Part shown: piece by piece, positions 56,843-64,000 of the stretch
Layout of the letters: the number at the start of each line of letters is the position of its first letter
How positions within the stretch are numbered: the first letter of the stretch is position 1
Assembly (NCBI GenBank): GCA_024305745.1
Contig: JAHRBS010000001.1
Coordinates: forward strand, 806,001 to 870,000
Reading direction: 5' to 3'
Origin: Polyporus tsugae
Taxonomy: Eukaryota; Basidiomycota; Agaricomycetes; Polyporales; Polyporaceae
Length of the DNA stretch: 64,000 bases
The notes under the pieces: generated by a model
Databases searched by the model: none
Seen by the model: the letters and a program-made list of their open reading frames with translations, nothing else
Told to the model about the DNA's origin: nothing
Program-made: the position numbers and the translations under genes

Positions 56843-58699
56843 CTACAAATCAAACTTCACCACCTGCTCTCCTGCACCACGCTCGATCTTCAACAATCGC
56901 TTGGCGACACAACCGTATAAGGGTTTCGTGACGGCGCCACCTCCAATCAGTCCAGCACCGGTGCTCGCGCCAACGCTGGCGGCTTTCTGGGTAAGGGCTT
57001 CCTTCAATGCGCGGAGGGTCAACGCTTGAGATGGAGTGCTGAGAAGGGATAAAAGCATATGGGCAGTGAGAACTTGCTGCGCGGTGGGCGCCGGGCCGGG
57101 CCCGGAAGGAGCAGAGAAAGAAGAGAAGCTAGACGCTGAAGGGGAGGAAGGCATCGGACTACGCGCGGAGAGCTCCTTGAGGTACGCCCTGCGCGTGCGC
57201 TGTCAACACACGCTGACCTAGGAGTCGCCGAACGAAGCGCACACACATGGTTTCCTTTGCACGTGGGGGCTTGCTCTTGTTCGTGCTCTTGCCGAGGGCG
57301 TCGAACGGATGACCAGGCATGATGACCTCCCCGACGGTAGCCCATATCTTCTCCTGTAGTCGCGTTATAATGACAATGCAAGTCCAAGAATAGAAAACCA
57401 TGACTTACCACGATACGTTCCAACTCGGTTGTGACCTTAACCTTGTAGCGGTGATGTGGTGTCGCAGCCCCAGGCGGTTCAACGTCTTGCGAGGAAGGGG
57501 GTCCCTCATTCACCTCTTCGTACTCTGGATGGGGCTCGGGTGGGCTACACCATTCTAATAGCGGCATTCCTGGCTTCTGAAGTATCGCAGTCGGTTCCGC
57601 GGTGTCGTCTACTTCACCGAGCACTTCATCGACCTCGACCTCTTCTTCAACGTCATCTGCTGGTTCTTCCTCCTCGCGCACAACCAGCTGCTCCTCGACT
57701 GGTAAGTTGGGAACCTTCGTTTGACGAACGACTGGGGTGCCAAATGACGCCGTGGAGACGTCTCCCAGATCAACTTCTTCGTCTAGGAGGGAGTCACCGG
57801 TGAAATGAAGAGTGCGAGCCGCAGCACCAGGAGTGTTCCAGAACGTCTCTTCGCGTTCATCCGGAGCTTCAGCCGAGAGGACCGCCACAATGGGAGGTTT
57901 GTGTTCACGTTTACCCTTTAAAAGAACACGGGGTTTCTTCGCCAACTCGGCCTTCTGTCAAACGGTAAGCATTATGGGCGCAGGTGAACGATAGGCGAGA
58001 CAATACTCACACGCTCTTTTAGATACTGAACCTGAGACTGCAGCTCGCTGATCTGTCGCTCTTCTTGCTTGACAGTTGACTTGGGCGAGAGAGGTGGCGG
58101 AGCTGCGTCTGCATCCGAATGCTGGGCTTAATGGTTGGAAAGCAACCACGGACATTGCACAAGACTCACTTGCTTCAGCTGCTCGCTTAGACTCTGGATG
58201 CTCGCTCTGACTTCCTTCAAGTGCTCGATGATCTGAAGAGCTTGCTCAGATGCTCGAGGCATTGGCCGGATTGATTGGCTACTGTCTTCAGCGATTTGCG
58301 TCTGATATTCGGCGCATATACTCACTAACGTTCCAGATACTTCAACGCAGCATTGGCATACACCTCAGGATCGTGTTCCCTGGGTGCTCGCATGCCGTCT
58401 CGGGTGGCATATTTCGAGGATGGCGGCTTGCGCAGAGGCGTTGCGCCTAAGAACTCGAGCCGCGCGATCTCCACGTTCCCTGCGTCCGCTTCCGCGATGG
58501 CTGGTTGTTGTGGTTGTACAAGGGTGAAGAGACCTATCTCCGCGGGGTCAATGTCGCGAATGAGATCGCCGAGAGGGGTCTCCAATATTGCGCGCGTGAA
58601 TGGACCAGCGATACTGGTGTTGGAGGATCGTGCGGCAGATGCGCGGATAGATGAAGCAAGCGTGGAAATGCGGTCAACATGGTCGACAAGGCTCGCCAT
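56843..58699 (-). CDS. SPC34: DASH complex subunit Spc34
   Basis: Six exons: 58326-58699, 58170-58281, 58011-58121, 57409-57954, 57247-57353, 56843-57188 (531 aa). Spc34 features: MASLVDHVDRISTLASSIR at the start, FTRAILETPLGDLIRDID, the YANAALKYLERY segment, then a coiled coil (EHLKEVRASIQSLSEQLKQ, ISELQSQVQYLKERK). An acidic linker with runs such as EEEEPADDVEEEVEVDE follows, and a C-terminal part with KIWATVGEVIMPGHPFDALG and a Ser/Pro-rich stretch. DASH is the fungal ring complex that couples kinetochores to microtubules; Spc34 is a phosphorylation target of Aurora B in yeast. The protein is longer than yeast Spc34 owing to the linker. The codon nine bases upstream of 58699 is TTG, so 58699 is the first ATG. 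Confidence 0.85.
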
Positions 58700-59593
58700 C
58701 GTGTCCAATGCGGAGCACAGCTAGGAAAGCGATGAAGGAACGAGGTCGGACGCGTCCTCGAGCCGCAATGATACGGTTCAGCCTGCCCTAATCCGTCACA
58801 TGACATGACATGTCTCCCTCGAAGCGCGCAAAGCTTCGAAGTAGCTATTTTCTGTAGCGTACTTAGTCGGTTCATATACATCCGTTCTCCATTCTTATCT
58901 CCATGTGTAGCCAGATGGGCACTGGGCACTGCAGTGCGCAGCCTTGACTGAGGTCAGTAGAATGCGTCGGCCAACAGAGATAAGTATGCCGGAAGGAAGC
59001 AAAGATGACGCGTACGCCGGTTAAACGGACAGTATAGCTCAGATCCGAGTCTAAAGGCTATAGAGAAACGTGTGGTTCGCGGATCCTAGTGTGTCAATGC
59101 ATTCCCGTATTCCATCGATAATCAACGTCAACGCTGCCTTCTTATATACAGTGCAGAACATTCTATGGATTGGAAGAAAAGTAGCTATATATCGGATAAT
59201 GCAGCAAAAACAAACCCTAAATTGATAAGTTGGAGGACAGCGAGGCGACTCATGATGCAATGCTCGAAGAACATGTGACGTGACAAGTGGATACGAGGTA
59301 GTAGAGACGTCGACGGTGGCAGGATGATCACGAGGGGAATGGGGCGTGGGGTGCGCAGCAGCGAGGTCGATAAAGGTGATGGGGGGTGATAGGTAAAGAC
59401 GTACGTACGTATAGGAGCGACGGAGGTATTACGAAAACATAGGGCTAAGGTTCTTTATGCAGGCATAGTGGATTGAGCTAGCGAGCGCGTGGGGCAATGC
59501 GTGGCGACGAGTATGGGTGGGGTGGGTATAGACTAATAAAACAGCAGTTAGAGGCGAACAGTCCATTCGTGTCAATGCAACAACTATGGGGCA
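58700..59593. other. Intergenic, nothing recognised
   Basis: About 0.9 kb upstream of the Spc34 gene and downstream of the chitin synthase gene. No supported features. Confidence 0.5.
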
Positions 59594-62500
59594 TCAGAAC
59601 CTCGACCCAGGGTCCAAAGGCCCCAACGGCCCATACTCTGCCCTGCCGGAACGTCCGCCACTCCGCTTCTTCGCATGTGTCTTCCATTCACCCCCAACGC
59701 CCGAGCTGACCGCACCGATGCCTCCAGGTGTCGAAGGGGATAGCGGCTGCAATAGCGGCGCCGTTGTGGGTGTTGTTGAGCCCGGAGAGGTCGACCTAGA
59801 CAATGGCGTGTAACCGTTGCCCCGATCGGATAGCTGATATCGTGTCTCGTGTCCTCTTGTCCGTGCGGGAGACGTCCGTTCGTCGAACCCAGCTTCGAGC
59901 ATCGCTTCGAGATCGGAGCTAGCAACAGTTTCTGCGCTCCCGAGAGCATGGGGCATGAGACCGACCGGAGGTGGAGGGTATTGCGTGCTGTTCTCGTTGT
60001 AGCCGCCGATCTGTGCGCCCCAGTGGTCGTCGTCGGACGAGGTGACCGATACTGTGTCGGAACCGTCGTATTGACTGAAGACTTCGCTGCGAGCAGTGAG
60101 CTCGCCGTTCGATCCGATGTAGGCACCATGGGCACGCTCGAACTCTCGCCTCCGCCTCTCTTCTCGACGAATCTTGCGAAGCCGTGAACGTTCCCAGTCT
60201 TCCCAGCGTCGCATGGGCACGCTGGCAGCTCCGACCACCGCGGCGCCCTCTCCATGAGCTTCGCCCTTAAGTTCACCTTCGACTTTCCTGCATTTGAAAA
60301 ATTGGTCAGGGGCGCGAAGGTACTACGGTGAATAGATACGTACCGGGTTTCACCCCAGGAGAAATCATCGAAATGCCAGAAAGCGTACACGGGAAGGACG
60401 AAGTTCCATACCGGTAGTGCCGCCAAATAGATCAACATCCAGAAGATATACACAACCTTGCGTGTCGTGATGAGGATAAGGACGGCGGGAAGACCCAGAA
60501 CAGCGATAAGGAGGACGAGCGGGATGGCTTCTTCGAAATTGTGTGGAGGAGCGAGGACCATGCCGACGATGAGCATGTACGTCAGGGAGATGGCGATGGG
60601 AAGGACGACCGTGCCGATGAGATCCATAAAAACTACGAACTGCATGCTGAAGCAGAATGTACCGCAGAGATTGCGAACGAGGACGAGTTCCATCAGGTTG
60701 TGGATCGTGGAGTTGATCCATCGACGACGCTGCGAGAGAAGAACGCTGAACGTATCGGGGACGACAGTTCTGCACTTCGCCTGAGGGAGGAACATCATCT
60801 TCCGATTGGGGAATGTGCGCAGGAGGACTGTGGTGAGGAAACGATCTTCTCCGAGCAGTAGCAGGTTCTTCTCGTGCAGGGTGGTCACGACCGACTGGCT
60901 GTACTCCTGGACGATCTCCGGTTTGATGATGAGGGGTACCCAATCGTCGCCGCTACTTTTGCGAGCCTTCAACCTGAACATCGAGAAACATCCGGGGAGA
61001 CAGGAGACACCACCAAATACGGACTCGAAGGCCTTGGCGTTGTGGTGGGAGATGAAGTACTCGAAGACCTGAATGGCCGTAACCCACGACTGCCGCTTGT
61101 TCGCTATTCGCGTCTCGCCGCAGACACCCATGATCATCTGGTCATGATGCATGCAGTTGACGAGGTACTTGAGGGAATCGGGGTACACTTTCGTGTCGGC
61201 GTCGACCTACGATGATGTTTGAGACATGGCCATATAAAGGATACAACGAGACTCACCATGAGACAGACTTCAAAGAAATCAGGCGTGACACCCATGAGGA
61301 CATGGATTTTGCGGAAAAGGTCGAAATCGAGAGGACTCATGCGATCGTTGTAGGTGACGCGGGAGAAGAAGTTCATGAGGATCAACTGACTGTCGCGCTT
61401 GCCTCGATTCCCAGGTTTCTTCTCCGTAGCTGCCTCCTTTTCCGTTCCACACTTCACGACGATGACGGTGGGCGTTCGTCGGCCAGCAACAGCTATTCGA
61501 GCATTAAGACCGCATACTTGGCTTGAAGCGAGCAGAAGACTCACTGTAATGCCCAGCGTATACCATCGCTCTGTTCTCGCTCTTCGAACCTGAGCCTACG
61601 GCAGCATAACTCATTGGCACCGGGTTACCGAACCGTGGGTCCGCCTCCAGAAGACTGACGCAAGTGTCGGGCGTGCTCCGCTTCTCTCCTGCTCCTGTGA
61701 TCATACCATCCGCGATCACGAACAAGAGCTTGCGCTGGTCCGCGTACGATGTGAGCGAGATTGAGTCGAGCGTCGTCCGGAGTGACTCCTCGCCTTCGGA
61801 GTAACACGTGACGAGGCACACCGCGAAGAGCTCGGCACCTATCTGAGCGAGGCTCATAATGGGCGCAGCTGCACCGCTGTCTCGATTGGTAACGAGCGTG
61901 GAGCTGGAGGACACCATGGAACGCGCACCCTTGCCGATGGGCTTCATGAGTCGCTTCGCCCCACCCGGGCCAGCCCACGGCGCGGTTCCGTTGGGGTTGT
62001 CAATCGAGACGTTGGCGCCTTCAGGCATGACAGCGGGACTGATCGCGGAGCGGTTAAGCGTGAGCGAGTTGGGGGGACCGGCCAGACGGGAGGACATGAA
62101 CCAGTTGAAGATGCATGCCATGGCAAAGCGGACCATGACAAGGCTCAGGACGACGATGAGGCCGGCGTACAGCACAAGCTGGGACACCACACATCCTGGC
62201 GTTACCTTGTCGATGTTACCGGCGTAATACCGCTGTATCAAGCAAGGAGCGGCATCGCGAAGTTCCGAGCGGTAGTAGAACAGGCGAGTTGCATCGCGTC
62301 CGGAGTCTCCGGGCATGTTCTGCAGAACTGTTCGGATGGCAGCGTCGACGCTGTCGGAAGGAATGGGTGTAGGATGGAGCGCCATGTAAGAGTTCATGTT
62401 GAGTACCGCGCCGTCAATGACGAAGTAGTTCTGCAGGGCCGCGACCTGGTCCCAATCGTAACCAACGAGTAGGGTAGTGTTGATGAATCCATCCTTCTGG

Positions 62501-63171
62501 AAGGTAGCAGCGTCGAGTGTGCCGAGAGAACAATTGGCCACCTGAGGGCAAGGCGCCTCGGCGGCGGCGCGAAAGGAAAGACCGGTGCAAGCAGAAAACT
62601 GGCTTGCATTGCGTTGGAAGAGGGTGGTGATATCCTGGCCGGGGGACTGTAGCAGGTCGGTGAAGTTGATGCCCTGAGCAGTAGGAAATTTAGTGATGTT
62701 CATCTGCCAGCCCTGTACTCCCAACACTCCTCCGACGGACCCCTTGGGCGCGAACTTGCCAACGACCTGTACGTTGTCTGGACATAGGACTTTCTGGAAG
62801 CCGACGGTGAGGAAGCCCATGATACCGCAAAGAACGATGATGATGAAGCAGAGAGCGATCTTTTCCCTCCAAGCCTGACGTTTCTGCTTGTCTCGAAGTC
62901 CTCCTAGAGATTCCAAGAGGAAGTCGGGAGCCCAGACCGACACGATGCGCGAGAATATACGCCATGCGTCGAGGGGAGGTCCATCAGGTGTGGTTGCTTG
63001 TGAGCCGGTGGGGATATGGGCGGCCTGTGCATTGATGAGCGGAACGGGGGCTACAGTACGCTCCGGGCGGACGAGTGTCTTCGCACGGCGGACAGTGGTA
63101 GCCGAGGGCTGGAGGGGTCTTGAGGTCGGGATGGGGACGTCGGAAGGGTCGTACTTGGGTCGAGCAGACAT
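59594..63171 (-). CDS. Chitin synthase (division 2, class IV-like)
   Basis: Four exons: 61545-63171, 61257-61492, 60344-61206, 59594-60287 (1139 aa). A basic disordered N-terminus precedes membrane segments (about 105-125, and [20 protein letters not shown] near residue 340). The GT2 core has [29 protein letters not shown]623-A-D625 (VDADTKVYP), [11 protein letters not shown]741-D742 (LLGEDRFLT) and the product-site QRRRW (780-784), then several C-terminal membrane helices ([40 protein letters not shown]). The 230-residue tail is charged, then Ser/Thr/Pro-rich. It makes cell-wall chitin from UDP-GlcNAc at the plasma membrane. No myosin motor or DEK domain is visible, which argues against class V/VII. 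Start is ATG 63171; the codon two positions upstream is TTG. Confidence 0.92.
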
Positions 63172-64000
63172 GCTCAAAGAGGGGAAAGGAATGAACGGAC
63201 AACGAAAGGGACAGACAACTTGAGGGACGGCAGGGGGGTCGGTGGGAAGGAATGTGGGGGGAGCGGCGTCGGCGACGACGGTCCAGGCGACGACGAGGCA
63301 AAAGGCAACGAGCGCGGGTACCGCCTACGCAGAGAAAGGGCGAGCGGGAGACGATTAATCGCTTTCAAACTCAGATTACCCAACGTCCAAATGAGGCCAG
63401 CAACATAACAACCCCCGAGAATTCACCCTCTTGGCAGATCGTTCATCAGGCCCGGCGGCGCTGACGCCCTCCTTAGTTTCTATCAATCATCATCGAATCA
63501 ACAACACGCCCGATGGCTGTCGTCAATCCAGAGCAATTACCGAGCATGCCACTCTTTCCAACCACCCATCCTTGTGTCCCCCCTTGTCGGTCATGGTGAC
63601 CACTGTACTCAAAGCGCGTCCCATCCCCGCGACCTCCAATCCTCGCCGAATTTCCCGCATTGCATCTGAGCCTCTTCCCAATCAGACAAAGACATCAAAC
63701 TCACGTCCTGCGTATCACAGCACGACGCCGCGCGAAGACGCTCTCATCTCCCAGGTACGCCAGCTATCACCGAGAATCCGAATTCGCAGGAAGAATGATG
63801 CATGACTGTCATTTTCTGAAGCTCGGTCCTCTTGCATCCCAACACCACGCCAGCGAATATAATCGCGTGAAATTTGGTCCGAAAGGCGCGTTCATGTTGT
63901 AAATCGTGGCTGCATTCATGCGATAAATATCCTCGCACAGGCTCTCCCTTGGGCTACGTACCATACTCCGTCCAGATGCCAGACCACTATATGGAGATGC
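63172..64000. other. Upstream region of chitin synthase to window edge
   Basis: About 830 bp, pyrimidine-rich on the minus strand just ahead of the start, as in many fungal promoters. Plus-strand frames here have no splice or family support. Confidence 0.5.

Noticed and set aside
60365..60943. Minus-strand frame of 192 codons
   Set aside because: It is an alternative frame of chitin synthase exon 3; the QRRRW and GEDR motifs lie in the other frame.
1..64000. CRISPR arrays, rRNA or operon structure
   Set aside because: No spaced direct repeats or rRNA sequence were seen, and the genes are intron-rich and nuclear.

Overview
The window is nuclear DNA of a filamentous basidiomycete (Agaricomycete; the protein set would suit a wood-decay polypore, but that is inference). 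Supporting this: genes are cut by many short GT-AG introns, mostly 45-80 bp; there is a class IV-like chitin synthase, a fungal-only DASH kinetochore subunit, sedolisin peptidases, a GH79 glycosidase, a C2H2/Zn2Cys6 regulator and an enlarged G-alpha. All exon coordinates were assembled by hand from reading frame, splice sites, intron phase and family motifs; no search was run.

Layout. 0-18 kb: the 3' end of an unknown gene; a fucosyltransferase-like type II membrane protein on the minus strand (667-2611); a triple zinc-finger transcription factor (2970-6241, minus); a secreted GH79 glycosidase (7136-9006, minus); a sedolisin (10252-12454, plus) with an in-frame TAG; and two more copies of the fucosyltransferase-like gene in tandem (12917-14787 and 15760-17594, plus). 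18-29 kb: a ComA/HSA32-like protein (18099-19433), an 18-exon oligopeptide transporter (19739-22997, minus), a second, intact sedolisin (24098-26522, minus) and a 6PGDH-like dehydrogenase with a DUF1932 tail (27518-29367). 29-44 kb: three F-box-like paralogues (29627-31060, 31469-32833, 42964-43983) surrounding a divergent G-alpha (34001-36240, minus) and a WW-WW-MyTH4-RhoGAP protein (38235-41813, minus). 45-64 kb: a formate/nitrite transporter (45608-47505), a 7-kb gene-poor tract with a TIR element, a DHDPS-like aldolase (54527-56083, minus), DASH subunit Spc34 (56843-58699, minus) and the chitin synthase (59594-63171, minus).

The genes do not form one pathway. Loose themes are secretion and cell surface (three glycosyltransferases, chitin synthase, GH79, two sedolisins), uptake (OPT, FNT) and signalling (G-alpha, RhoGAP, zinc-finger regulator). 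The most informative signals are a gene-conversion mosaic among the three fucosyltransferase-like copies, loss of the catalytic glutamine in the G-alpha, an F-box family with a shared Trp-rich C-terminal module, and two TA-ended inverted-repeat elements (73 bp with perfect 20-bp arms; 466 bp).
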